From Riptortus pedestris (taxonomy: Eukaryota; Arthropoda; Insecta; Hemiptera; Alydidae): 64,000 nt of DNA. The notes below the pieces were generated by a model that did not search any database, was not told the origin of the DNA, and worked only from the letters and a program-made list of their open reading frames with translations. Where the stretch lies: contig CM032228.1 in assembly GCA_019009955.1 (NCBI GenBank), positions 258,027,001 through 258,091,000 of the forward strand. Reading direction: 5' to 3'. Below, piece by piece: positions 47,920-58,953 of the stretch. The stretch's first letter is position 1; each line of letters opens with the position of its first letter. The position numbers and the translations under genes were made by a program.

Positions 47920-48040
47920 CATACAATTTTGAACGTACCTCAATTTTCGTCATCTGCTAGGTAGGATCGATGGATAATTGAGGAAATGTTTCTAAAACCG
48001 CGTCATGATTCCGACCTCAATATAAATGTGCTAAATAAGG
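47745..48040 (+). mobile_element. Family A fragment
   Basis: A stub TTAGCAGATTTCCCTTAAG (inverted end) is followed by plus-strand interior from CTCCTCTTTCCGATTTCAGT, (TA)n 47888-47920, and 3' sequence AACGTACCTCAATTTTCGTC to about 48030; the palindrome is lost. 47448-47744 before it shows no recognised feature. Confidence 0.6.
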
Positions 48041-48154
48041 TTTGGAAAAGGTTCAAACAGTGTGTGTGTGTGTGATGTCAGATTGGCGAGTCTAACTGCT
48101 ATAACATATTTTCGGAGCCCCTGCTTGACGCAACTTTACTTAAATCGTACTTAC

Positions 48155-48296
48155 CGCAAGGATATTGGCAATAGTATTGTCTCCCGGGCTGTATTGAGCA
48201 GTTGATGAGTGTTGGGTTCCCAGATGGCCAGCCGGAGGCGAGGCGTCCCTCCTCTCTTCTTCATTTTGCCATAGCACAGCAACACATGTTTTTAGA
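48155..48296 (-). CDS. Candidate exon with strong splice donor
   Basis: On the minus strand the sequence ...CCAATATCCTTGCG is followed by GTAAGTACG, a near-perfect 5' splice site (48154 downward). The preceding ~140 bases are GC-richer than the surroundings and open in two frames: one gives AVLWQNEEERRDASPPAGHL then GTQHSSTAQYSPGDNTIANI LA (phase 0 at the donor); the other starts at an ATG with a good context (GGCAAAATGAAG) and reads MKKRGGTPRLRLAIWEPNTH. No clear acceptor is seen, so it could be a first exon. Family unknown. Continuation exons would lie at lower coordinates and are not recognised. Confidence 0.3.
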
Positions 48297-48784
48297 CTTG
48301 ATATTTATTTTTTCCTTATCTATCGTTCATTCCGTGCCATGATACAGCTTAAACTATATTCGATCGGTGACAGACAAAGTTAGTCAGGCTGCCTTAGGAG
48401 ATTTGTCACCAGTTGGATTGTCACCTTACAACCTATTCTCTATTTGTGTTGTTAGAAACCTTTGAAAATACTATCTCTTACTACAGGAGAACTACTGAAT
48501 AGATGCTGATATGAGATGACCCCTCTGCCTGCTTTGTCTTCAACTTTATTTCTGTAGGTTTCGGTTTGTGAAAGGGTTTAGAGTGATAGCAGGTACAATG
48601 GATCCTCTTTGAATTTATTAGTTCCTAGTGAGCCTAAATAAATATTCCATTCACATTACCTTTTTTTTTTACTACGGTAGAACTGGCCAGAGACAATGGT
48701 AGACCGGCATGGTTACATCAATGGAAGGTACTCCTATGTCTTCCATATCCTCCTAGCATATTCACAAGCCCTCTCTCCACTTAC

Positions 48785-48922
48785 AAGTATATTCTTGCAG
48801 GTTGAGTAAAATGCCACACTTTCACAATAACAATTTACTGAAGGGACAGAGCTCTTTCGATGCAGTGCAACATCGCCAATGCCTTGTTGACACAATAAGT
48901 AGCCTATCTCTATTAAAGCTTT
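48785..48922 (-). CDS. Candidate internal exon, 138 nt
   Basis: Bounded on the minus strand by TTATATTTTTTAAG (acceptor) and CTT/GTAAGTGG (donor). The exon is exactly 46 codons, phase 0 at both ends, and open: KALIEIGYLLCQQGIGDVAL, HRKSSVPSVNCYCESVAFYS, TCKNIL. Three cysteines and a histidine are present but no known motif is certain. It lies in the repeat-poor stretch 48.1-49.0 kb, upstream of the candidate exon at 48155-48296 on the same strand; their phases do not join directly, so they are either separated by another exon or unrelated. A SINE (49012-49155) lies just upstream. Confidence 0.4.
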
Positions 48923-49011
48923 CTTAAAAAATATAACGGAGTCAAAAATTTCAAACAATAAAAGAGGATTAGGTTTAGTTTTTTTTTTATTATTATTGTA
49001 CCCTTTTTTCT

Positions 49012-49155
49012 ACTATGTCTAATTAGGACGGATTATCTACAGGTTACCACCCTCTCCTAGGCAGGATGTGGCTAAGGACTTTATTTACTGACTTGGTCAC
49101 TAAATAAATTCCCATTGCCCAGGCGGGAATCAATCTCGTCACTCTAGGTTTACTA
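49012..49155 (-). mobile_element. tRNA-derived SINE, copy 4 (5'-truncated)
   Basis: On the minus strand: AAACCTAGAGTGACGAGATT, GATTCCCGCCTGGGCA, GGAATTTATTTAGTGACCAA, GGTGGTAACCTGTAGATAAT. The A-box half is missing. Confidence 0.75.
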
Positions 49156-50019
49156 TGTGCGTCCAGGTGAATGATTGAATTTAAATCTGTGTGATTTCTG
49201 GTGAAATGGTCCTCTTGAGTCTTGTGAGTTATATATCGATGTGCTGGTAGTCAGTACAGTGTAATTTCACTGTTTTGATCGTTGTGAATTGTGTCAAAAA
49301 TATTGTTAATAATGGAATGAGGGTGGGGAGTGCTGACTATAATGTTGGTAGTTGGTGATATCCCATCAGGATGGCCAACATTCGCCTCAAAATATGCTTC
49401 AATTTTCATTGAGCTTATTGGAAATAATATAACCAGCTATTATTGACCAACTCTAACGCCACTTAGGCTTAAATAACGATAAGTTAATAGTGGAGTTAGT
49501 TACCACCATTTAAACATTATATTTATAATAATGTATTTTAATACATTTAACCAACCAATTTAACCAGCATTATATAGTACAGAGTTAATGGTCCGCTAAG
49601 AATGATATGGTGGGCCAACTGGCTTCAAATGACACACTCCCTGATATATTCACTTATCGAGAGTACAACTGGAGCTTTATTGAACGATGTAAATTCAGAA
49701 ATACAATATATCCGTTAATTTTTCAATTGGAGTAAAATCATCAGTATGTTATTGATGGATACAATAGTTGCATATTGTAATTATGTAAGTGAGAGTTGGT
49801 CTTAGATAGATGGAGGTAGATTGTCATGACATAGCGAACCCACTCGAGGCAACCACTTGCTTCATCAACTCCCACTCCATTCTACATATGTGCAGTGCAT
49901 ATAATGCATTCCAATAGGCAACAACTGCATAGCTTCCAAACAGCAAGGGGGTGTGCCAGATGAATCAGGGCAAGTAGCCAACTCAACCTCTTCACAAATT
50001 TAAATTGCAGAGGGCAGCA
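49156..50019. other. Unassigned spacer
   Basis: About 860 bp with no A or B elements and no convincing exon. Low-complexity content is low. Possibly intronic if the minus-strand exons belong to one gene. Confidence 0.3.
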
Positions 50020-50110
50020 GTAAGGTTGTATTGAATAGGTCGGTAAACCTAGAGTGGCGAGTTCGATTCCCGTCTGGGCAGACGAATTTATGGAATAGGT
50101 AGATAAGATA
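50020..50110 (+). mobile_element. tRNA-derived SINE, copy 5 (fragment)
   Basis: GTCGGTAAACCTAGAGTGGC, B box GTTCGATTCCC, GTCTGGGCAGACGAATTTAT. Body beyond this is lost. Confidence 0.65.
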
Positions 50111-50268
50111 GACAATGATATTGTATTTAAAGTGAAAACAACTTTGCACAGGGGGTCCAAATAATAATAAAACAAGTAAATAAATAAACAAGAATACAAA
50201 TAAATTCTAGTGCAAAGAAGAAGAATTATAAGATAATATCTCTGGAATATGCTGAATGGTAGAAGAAC

Positions 50269-50468
50269 CAATTGGTAAGGATCAATAAGAAGGCCAAGTT
50301 CTCTACTGTTTTTTAATATAATGCAGAGTGCACTTTCGGAGTCAAGGCTCCATCGTCAGTGCCTGCTGATTAAAGCTGTGTAGCCTAGACCGATCGCCGA
50401 TAAGTACCCTAGGCATAATATTAAAAAACAGTAGAGGACTTGGCCTTCTTATTGATCCTTATCAATTG
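50269..50468. repeat. 55-bp inverted repeat (fold-back) around a hammerhead-like core
   Basis: Left arm 50269-50323 (CAATTGGTAAGGATCAATAA...) and right arm 50414-50468 (...TTATTGATCCTTATCAATTG) pair with few mismatches. Between them, on the minus strand at 50330-50362, stands CTGACGA, U, GGAG/CCTTGA/CTCC, GAAA, enclosed by GCAC...GTGC. CUGANGA...GAAA is the conserved core of hammerhead ribozymes, but the stems around it do not form a complete hammerhead, so this is only a resemblance. Confidence 0.55.
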
Positions 50469-50659
50469 TAAGATAATGTATTTTACAGGGAAATTATATG
50501 TTTTCGACTTGATAACCGATAACAAGTTGGTCAATATACGTTCAATAGCCGTTCCATGCTTCATTTACAGCATTTTGACGAAAATAAGAGATAACTCATT
50601 GCTTACGGTAACATAATCTTTATATTTCGACGGGAAACCATTATTATTTCAGCTCGCCC

Positions 50660-51067
50660 AATTGCTACTTAGAGCACATGGGAAATGAACTATTGACGCT
50701 ATTTTCGAAACATTTCTTCAAATGTCCACCGATCCCTTCCAGGAGATGGCGAAAATAAGGCCAGTTGATATATATATACCCATACGTGTATCCATACATG
50801 TTGTCATACGGTCGTCACTGGCTGATAGTCGAGTACAGCTGGCATAGATGGGCCATCTTCATTGTCTGTCTAGAGTTGTACTGAGTTAGATGTCCCTTAT
50901 TATACTTACCCCACTCCTACTCATGCCATATTAACAATCAGCTGTTATATTATGAAGCTCTTTATTACCAAATATTGTTCTCATTGAACTTTAAAGAGTT
51001 GTGATAAATGCAAATACGTGACGCACGTGGGAAATCTGCTTAGTTTACGCAGCCCCTGCGTGACGGA
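50660..51067 (-). mobile_element. Family A element, shortened
   Basis: Inverted 3' part (GGGAAATGAACTATTGACGC), a very short TA tract, then the inverted 5' end GGGAAATCTGCTTAGTTTAC GCAGCCCCTGCGTGACGGA. The central block is deleted. Confidence 0.7.
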
Positions 51068-51984
51068 CTTCCTCTAATTCGGCTCTGACAATCATGTCTA
51101 CAGTTTCTTGTCGAAGCTTCACTTGATAATTAATATAACCTTCAATATTTGAGTCATTATTGATTGGTCAGTAAGAGACTAGGTCAGTAAGGAATATACA
51201 ATCATTCGTGAAAATACGAGTTTTACTTTCGATGCTTATAACAGATTATACTTATTTAAAAACTTAAATAGGTTTTGAACCATTATTAAACAAGGTTAAA
51301 CAGTAGACCTAGACCTTCATGCTCCTACAGATCCTGACTGACGCCATTTAGGCTAGGCAAGGAAACAGTAGATGACAGTTGTCTGCATAATCATAATAGA
51401 TAATGGCCATGCAGGCTACCGAGGGATGGCTATCTAACAACTCTGCCCTGTAATGACATTCTCTAAACAATTGTCTTATTATTCTAGGGGCTTTAGTTAA
51501 AATGGATTCTGCAGAAGGTATTAGTAAACCACTTCATTTCCTAGTGCCCCTCCCCGTTGTTCTTACTTATATCCAAGTGTTTCCTGTTCCGCTAATCTGC
51601 ACTTACTACAGTAATAGATTGATCTTCATTCCTCATAGAACTGGCCCATCTCCGTTCTAACTATTTGCTCAGTTATCCTTTTACAACGATCCACAATACA
51701 GGTCCTTCAATTCTTTCGCCACATACACCATATCTGACCATGTGCACAATATCTCTCTTGATTTAATCTCATTCTATTGATATGGCGGCCACCTGTTGTA
51801 GTCTTCGTCGGGATGTTTACGTGCTTCCTAAGATTATTTACTCGGCGTCGGCAATTGGAGCGGTCTTTGCCTTTAATTAAATAAGCAAATGGTAAAAGAA
51901 ATCCAAGTTATTTAACGTCATTAATTTTTATATTTATACAGTTGCAGCTAGGCGACATTACTTGCGAGAAAACAGGAAAAAAAG
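51068..51984. other. Unassigned spacer
   Basis: About 900 bp without A/B similarity. A 52-codon frame from ATG at 51501 (MDSAEGISKPLHF) follows a TTATTCTAG acceptor-like site but has no further support. Confidence 0.3.
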
Positions 51985-52521
51985 TCCGTCACGCAGGGGC
52001 TGCATATAATAAGCAGATTTCCCATGTGAAGTTTTACAATAGACAAACCTACATACCAGTAACGTAACACAACCATGAATATTAAGTGAATAAATAAAAA
52101 CGATAATAAGAAACCTCCCGACGGAAGCATCTGAAATGTAAACAATCAGTTTTGCCAACTTCTTACAGGAAAGAAAAACAATTACTGTAATATATCTGAA
52201 TATAACGTATTAATTTGATTGAAAACTATTTACTATATCCAGTACTGAAATTTATAATGAATCAGAATAATTTGTATCTCAGTCAATAAAATTTTAGTAG
52301 TCCAAAAACTTAAGAAGGGGGAGTCACCAGAACATATTTGCATGTATCCCGTTTAACAAATGTCTCTTGAACACAATATTTGGTATTTAAACTTAGAATT
52401 GCTGAAGGCTGAAAACTAGAAAATGCCAATATCTCGGTTAATATTCAAGATCAGAAATAAATGTATATGACAATATTTATAGTACATTTAATTTGCAATA
52501 AGATTGACTATACAATACGTT

Positions 52522-52563
<42 letters not shown>

Positions 52564-52698
52564 TATATATATAAGTTTTGAACGGATCTCATTTTCGTCA
52601 TCTTCTGGGTTGGATCAATTGACATTTGAAGAAATTTTTCGCAAATCGCGTTGAGTATTAACCTCAATAGCTGATTTCCCTTAAAGGAAATCTGCTAA
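51985..52698 (+). mobile_element. Family A element, complete, 714 bp
   Basis: 5' TCCGTCACGCAGGGGCTGCA, variant interior with GAAACCTCCCGACGGAAGCA and TTCTTACAGGAAAGAAAAAC (as in 11155-11632), (TA)n 52526-52573, 3' end GATTTCCCTTAAAGGAAATC with CTAA at 52695-52698. The next 285 bp are AT-rich spacer. Confidence 0.82.
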
Positions 52699-52985
52699 AA
52701 GTAACGGAACTAATTAAATTCAAACTATTAAAACGAAACTAAAAAAAACAACAACATCAACATGTTCAATTTCATAAATAAGTGCACATATAAATAACAT
52801 AAACATACCTTGATTATTCCTTTTAATTCCAAAATGTAAACAACAAAAAAACAATTTGTAGTGTAACATAATAATGATAATAATATAACCACAAAAACCA
52901 TATGTTAACAAGAGAAAAACAATAATCATATATTGACAAGAGTAAATATTAAATAATCATATGTAACACAACAAATGAGAAAAAG

Positions 52986-53363
52986 TCCGTCACGCAGAGG
53001 CTGAGTAAACTAAGCAGATTTCCCACGTGTAGTTATACAATAGAGAAATCTCCATACGAGTACCGAACAGTTACGTAAACGCCCGAACTAGCTTTCGGTG
53101 GAAAACTCACGCCCGTTACCGGCCCACATTTAATAAAAATGCAAATATCTCGGCTAATATTCAAGATAGCGAATAAATGTATAGAACAATATTTATAGTA
53201 AATTTAATTTGCAATACGATTGGTTCTATACAATTTTTTGATCCGACGCATAATAATGGAGATATTTCGAATTTTCAAAAATCCCTCTCTCCCACTGGTC
53301 CGATTTCAGCCATTAACGAACTTGATCTTTCTTTTTACATAAAACAATTAAATATGAAGTTTG

Positions 53364-53399
<36 letters not shown>

Positions 53400-53519
53400 T
53401 GAACGGACCTCATTTTCGTCATCTTCTGGGTAGGATCGATGGATATTTGAGGAAATATTTCAAAACTCGCGTCATGAGTACGACCTCAATAGTTGATTTC
53501 CCTTAAGGGAAATCTGCTA
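52986..53519 (+). mobile_element. Family A element, complete, 534 bp
   Basis: 5' TCCGTCACGCAGAGGCTGAG, interior, short (TA)n 53364-53395, 3' palindrome GATTTCCCTTAAGGGAAATC followed by TGCTAT, so the terminal CTAA is changed to CTAT. Shortest complete copy. Confidence 0.82.
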
Positions 53520-53772
53520 TAAATGTGCCTGGGACGTCTTTGGTTTATTATTAAACGGTTTTTTTATTTTGATGTTTTTTTATCAGAGTCCTTGTTGCGG
53601 AGACATTGTATATTTCTTTCAAATGAAATAACTTTAAATGCAACCAAACATTTTGTTTATTTAATTTAATAGCAGTGATGGAAAGGACGTAGTGCTTACA
53701 TGATTTTTTTTTTAAGATGATGACTCGTAAAATTTAATAGTTTCTTTAATTTTTTTATTAATTTATTTTTAG

Positions 53773-53840
53773 ATTTTAACTCAGATCCCCAGACATCAAC
53801 TAATGAATCCATAAAATTATCACTGAAGTTAAAATTATAG
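53773..53840 (+). CDS. Candidate terminal exon, unidentified gene
   Basis: A long pyrimidine-rich tract (TTTAATTTTTTTATTAATTTATTTTTAG) ends in AG at 53771-53772. The following 68 bases give a frame FNSDPQTSTNESIKLSLKLK L then TAG (53838-53840), entering after a phase-1 intron. The peptide is protein-like but too short to assign. Upstream exons would have to lie left of the A elements at 52-53.5 kb. Evidence is only the splice signal and composition, so a chance match is possible. Confidence 0.25.
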
Positions 53841-54139
53841 TTGTATGCATTTGTGGATGGTTGTTTTCTAAAGGCTGGTGTAAAAGGCTTATCTGTTGGA
53901 CTGACTCACTGATAACAGCTAGATGGATGACTGTCCAACATCAACCAATACTCCCTGTGCATTATGATGCACTCTCTCATAATGCAACAACCAGGGCTGG
54001 AACAACACACCTCATCAACAAACTAACATCTCAGTTGTATAGAAAATTAATTGGTCCAATTTTAAATGTACCAGTCATTAACCTTTAGCTCTGAGGTAAA
54101 CCTTCTTGATTCATCATGTAACCTAACCTGGGTATTTTC

Positions 54140-54260
54140 GTTATTAACCTATTTCCCTCAAGGGGGGGAGGTTATTGAGGTTACACTCGCGCACGATTAC
54201 CGAAACATTACCTCAAATCTCCATCCTACTCAGGGGATAACGAAAATCAGGTCCGTTCAG

Positions 54261-54313
<53 letters not shown>

Positions 54314-55345
54314 CGTGCGTGTGTGTGTGTGTGTGTGTGTTAACGCTCTAGCGATCGCAATGTTTATTTGGTCGTTACCAAACTCCATATTTAATTGCTT
54401 TATGTTAAAAGAAAAATCAAGTTCGTTAAAGGACAGAAGTGGGCCCAGTGGGAGGGGGGGGGGGTTAGAGGGGGAATTTCGAAAATTTGAAATATCTCCA
54501 TTAATATAAATCGAATAGAAAAATTTTACATAACTAATATTATTGCAAATTAAATTACCTCTATATGTTGTTAGGCATATTCTTTCTCTATTCCAAACAT
54601 TAACGGAGATATTTGCATTTATTTAATTTTCAGCCTTCCATAACTCCCCCCCTTATTGGTCATCGCACCTTGTGAATAACGCAGCACACCATGAACCATC
54701 TTATGTCAAGCTAAAATACCAAATATTGTGTTCAACAAATCGTTTCTTGATAAGATACATGCAAATCCGTTATGCGTCCCCCCCCCCCCCCCGACATTGG
54801 TTCTTGTTGTGATGAAAAATTGTCTGGTTGGTTCATTATAAATGACAGCACTAGATATAGTAAATAGTTATCTTTCCGTCAAGAATATTTCTATCTTTCA
54901 GCTCTGAGGGGTTGGCTGATCCGTTTGTTAACAATTCAGACGTTTTCCGTTGTTATGATTATTGAAATGTGAATCGACTGAAAGATTTCTCATTGTCATT
55001 TGTGTTTGTTCATTTAATATTCGGTCATTTACACCCTACATTTTTCGAGCTCACTTGTTCAGTGGTTGAAATGTTTTGAAGTATAACAATATGATTAAAA
55101 TTGTATATGAAACCTAATTAATTAAGATAGTTTGGTTATATAATTTAATATATTGGAGTTTTTACCTTGGAGTTATTTTCAGTCTTTCATTACCGGCGTT
55201 CAAAACTCCACTTTCAGTGATTTTCACTCAAAGCTGTTATGGTACTTTGGGCATCGTATCTAGTTTTCTTTTTCACATACAGATACTAATTCCAACGAGT
55301 GACTAGTAATTAAACTAAATGGAAAAATCTGCTTAGTTTACGCTG
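54140..55345 (-). mobile_element. Family A element, long form, diverged
   Basis: Inverted 3' part from CTATTTCCCTCAAGGGGGGG, (TA)n plus (GT)n at 54263-54341, interior with the AGTGGGAGGGGGGGGGGTTA block, extra long-form segment (GGGGTTGGCTGATCCGTTTG), and a partial 5' end (AATCTGCTTAGTTTACGCTG). The 5' hairpin is broken. Confidence 0.7.
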
Positions 55346-55739
55346 TCGTCGTTACCCTTGCTGTTACGGAATAATGTTGGTGTTGGTCCTCTCAGCATCG
55401 TGAGCTAATTGAGAAGCTACTCGAATTCAGAAGTACTAATCTTTTATGTGTATTGTGAAAAGTACCCTAGCTACAAATCCGTGCAAAGTAAGACAATAAT
55501 GATGGAGAAATCTTACCTACGATCAATGGATTTCCATTTTGAATTGTTACTACTGCTGATATTACAATGCAAGTGATGTTGTTGCTACTTGCAATCGCGT
55601 TAGCACGAAAGGATTTTTCGATGGAATGAGAACAATTTGGATTAATAAATAAATATACTCCTTGAATGGGAGTCGTTGATGTTGACTAGGGAAGCATCGT
55701 AAACAAACTGGCCAATAAACCAGTTGGGTACTTACCGGT

Positions 55740-55972
55740 GTATATATAAATTTATTGCAAATTAAATTTACTATAAATATTGTTCTATACATTTATTCTA
55801 TATACTAAATATTAACAGAGATAACGTATTAGCCGTTTCCGTAACTGTTCGTCCCTCGTGAATTGGTTTAGAGATTCATTACTACTTCTGTTATTAGCAG
55901 GCAGATTGCTCTATTGTAAAACTTCTCGTGGGAAATCTGCTTAGTTTACGCAGCCCCTGCGTGACGGACTTT
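55740..55972 (-). mobile_element. Family A 5' half
   Basis: From ATTGCAAATTAAATTTACTA to the inverted 5' end TTACGCAGCCCCTGCGTGAC GGACTTT. The 3' half with (TA)n is missing. 55346-55739 before it is unassigned. Confidence 0.75.
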
Positions 55973-56039
55973 TTCTGTTTGAGGTCATATGTTAGAGTTT
56001 GCTAATAATAGAGTACTACATTGTCTGCCTAAATCTTTG

Positions 56040-56200
56040 GTAAATCTGGAGTAATGGGATCGATTCCCATGTGGGCAATACCAATTTATTTAGTGACGAA
56101 CTTACTAAATAAAATCTTGAGTTGCTTCCTAGTTAGAAAAGAGTGGTTACCTTTGGATAAGCCGTCACGATTAGCCTCAGCAACACAAATTGGAATAGAT
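56040..56200 (+). mobile_element. tRNA-derived SINE, copy 6 (5'-truncated)
   Basis: TAAATCTGGAGTAATGGGAT, B box GATCGATTCCC, GTGGGCAATACCAATTTATT, AGTGACGAACTTACTAAATA, and the tail GCCGTCACGATTAGCC. Starts in the middle of the tRNA-like head. Confidence 0.7.
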
Positions 56201-56401
56201 ACAACCAATGTTCAACTTAAATATTGACTGATTAGAATTAAAACGAACTAAAACAAGTATGTTTATTATAAGTGAAAATAAACATATGTTAACTGACTAT
56301 TGAAATATCCATAGTATATTAATAATACAGTTCCCATTGGAAGGTATGTTTTAACACATTTTAATAAGAAGCAAAGTGATTTTAGCTTCTTACTCAATTT
56401 T

Positions 56402-57791
56402 TTAGCAGATTTCCCTTGAGGGAAATCAGCTATTGAGGTTGTACTCATGACGGAATTTTTGACATTTTTCTTCAAATGTCCATCGATCCTACTTAGTAGA
56501 TGACGAAAATGAGGTCCGTTCAAAACTGTGTGTATATATATATATATTTGTCTGTTACCGCTCTAGCGGTCGCAATTTTTGTTTAATCGTTACCAAACTC
56601 GATATGTAGTCGTTTTATGTAAAAAGAAAGATCAAGTTCGTTAACGGCTGAAATCGGACCAGTGGGAGGGGGGGGGGTTTAGAGGGGAGGATTTTCGAAA
56701 ATTCGAAATATCTCCGTTACTATACGTCGGATCGAAAAATTGTATAGAATCAATCTTATTGTAAATTACATTTACTATAAATATTGTTCTATACATATTT
56801 TCCGTATAATGAGTATTAACCGAGATATTTGTATTTTTTGTAATGAGTTCCGCTTTCAGTAAACTCCCACTCCTACTTGGGACATACATATTAATAATAA
56901 GCTGATATATCATGAACCACTTCATTATTGGGTTAAATACAAAATATTGTTTTCAACAAAGCTTTATTTTACGAGGTACAAACAAATACGTTCTGTTGAA
57001 CCCCCCCCCCCTTTTTTTTTTTTTTTCTTGGACTACAAAAATCTGAGTGATTGAGATAAAAATTATTTTGATTCATTTCAAATTACTCCACTAACTATAG
57101 TAAATAGTTTCCAATAAAATTAATATTTTATTTTCAGATATATTTCTTTAATTGTTTGTTTTTCCGGTTTATCTATCGATACTGTGCTACACGGTTGGTT
57201 AACCTGTTTGTTTACAATCCAGCAATATTACGTTGTAGGGACTACTAACTTATATTGTAAATTTATTCTTCCCGGATTCCTAAATTTGGAATGGTTGTGA
57301 TTACAATTATTCTGGTTTATTATTAATTACAGTACTAGATATAATAAATAGTTATGAACAAAATTTATAACTTATATTCAAATATATTTCCATAATTGCT
57401 TTTATTTCCGGTAAAAGCTGGCTAACCTGATTGTTTACAACTCAGACTGTTTGCTATCAGGAAGGTTCTTACCATTTGACTTGCCCTTTATTTGTTTACT
57501 TAATATTCACAGCAGTATCATGTCTTACAAATAATGGATATTTTGTGGTACTATTTAGTGTTGGTATAATAAGTGTTCAGAGCGCTGCTATCATTAAAGG
57601 TAAGTCCATCTTTTGTGTTCTTGTTCTTTTTTTGAGATTGAATTGTTATTAATTTAATCTTGGAGCCTAACGACGAGAGTTACTTTCCCGCCAAAAGCCA
57701 GTTCGGCCAACTGGCTTGGCTCGTGAAATTTCTCTATTGTATAACTTCACGTGGGAAATCTGCTCAGTTTACGCAGCTCCTGCGTGACGGA
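56402..57791 (-). mobile_element. Family A element, longest complete form, 1390 bp
   Basis: 3' end TTAGCAGATTTCCCTTGAGG (56402 on), short (TA)n 56532-56546, interior, then a duplicated long-form segment (TTAATTACAGTACTAGATAT appears in two versions near 57080 and 57325), and 5' end GCAGCTCCTGCGTGACGGA to 57791. The extra length comes from this internal duplication. A frame MFTTQTVCYQEG (57431) is element sequence. Confidence 0.8.
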
Positions 57792-58155
57792 CTTTCTATA
57801 TAATTGAACCAATCAAGGCGTTTGTCCAGAGTCAATCCTATAAGCCTTCTGATGGCGACTGGTGAGATGCCACGATTATTGTGGTCACTCCTGAGCAATG
57901 TGAGCTATGTCTACTGGAATCTAGAATATTTGTTTTCGACACATTGATAGCTAGCTTACTCGTCGTTAACCATTAATGAGTGTTTGTGCTATGTGCGTGA
58001 TGTCCCTGGCTTTTGGCGGCAACATCAAAGGCCACTAGGCGCTTACTTCCCGTCCCCTTCTTTATTAATCTTATCAACAATAAAGCCATGACTAACAGCC
58101 TCAATGGGCACTAGAGGTCAGCGAGCAACTTCTCATGGATATATATATATATATA

Positions 58156-58204
<49 letters not shown>

Positions 58205-58205
<1 letters not shown>

Positions 58206-58305
58206 CGGTGGCCGTGCTGGTGAAGGCCTGGGTGCATCTACCACTACCGTCAGGAAGCTGAAGGTAAAAATAGTTGTGGGTTCGAATCCATCTATTGAGG
58301 AGCCC
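58205..58305 (+). other. tRNA-like sequence, possible second SINE type
   Basis: A-box-like GGTGGCCGTGCTGGTGAAGG (58206 on) and perfect B box GGTTCGAATCC (58280-58290) are about 75 bp apart, but the body after it differs from the other SINE copies. It follows a (TA)n(GT)n tract at 58139-58204. May be a decayed tRNA-derived SINE. Confidence 0.4.

Positions 58306-58953
<648 letters not shown>

Noticed and set aside
51501..51659. 52-codon frame MDSAEGISKPLHF after an acceptor-like site
   Set aside because: Too short and unsupported; composition after the first 12 codons is not protein-like.
57690..58021. Exact 14-bp inverted pair CCGCCAAAAGCCAG / CTGGCTTTTGGCGG
   Set aside because: No target duplications or shared flanks; a match of this size is not rare enough to claim an element.
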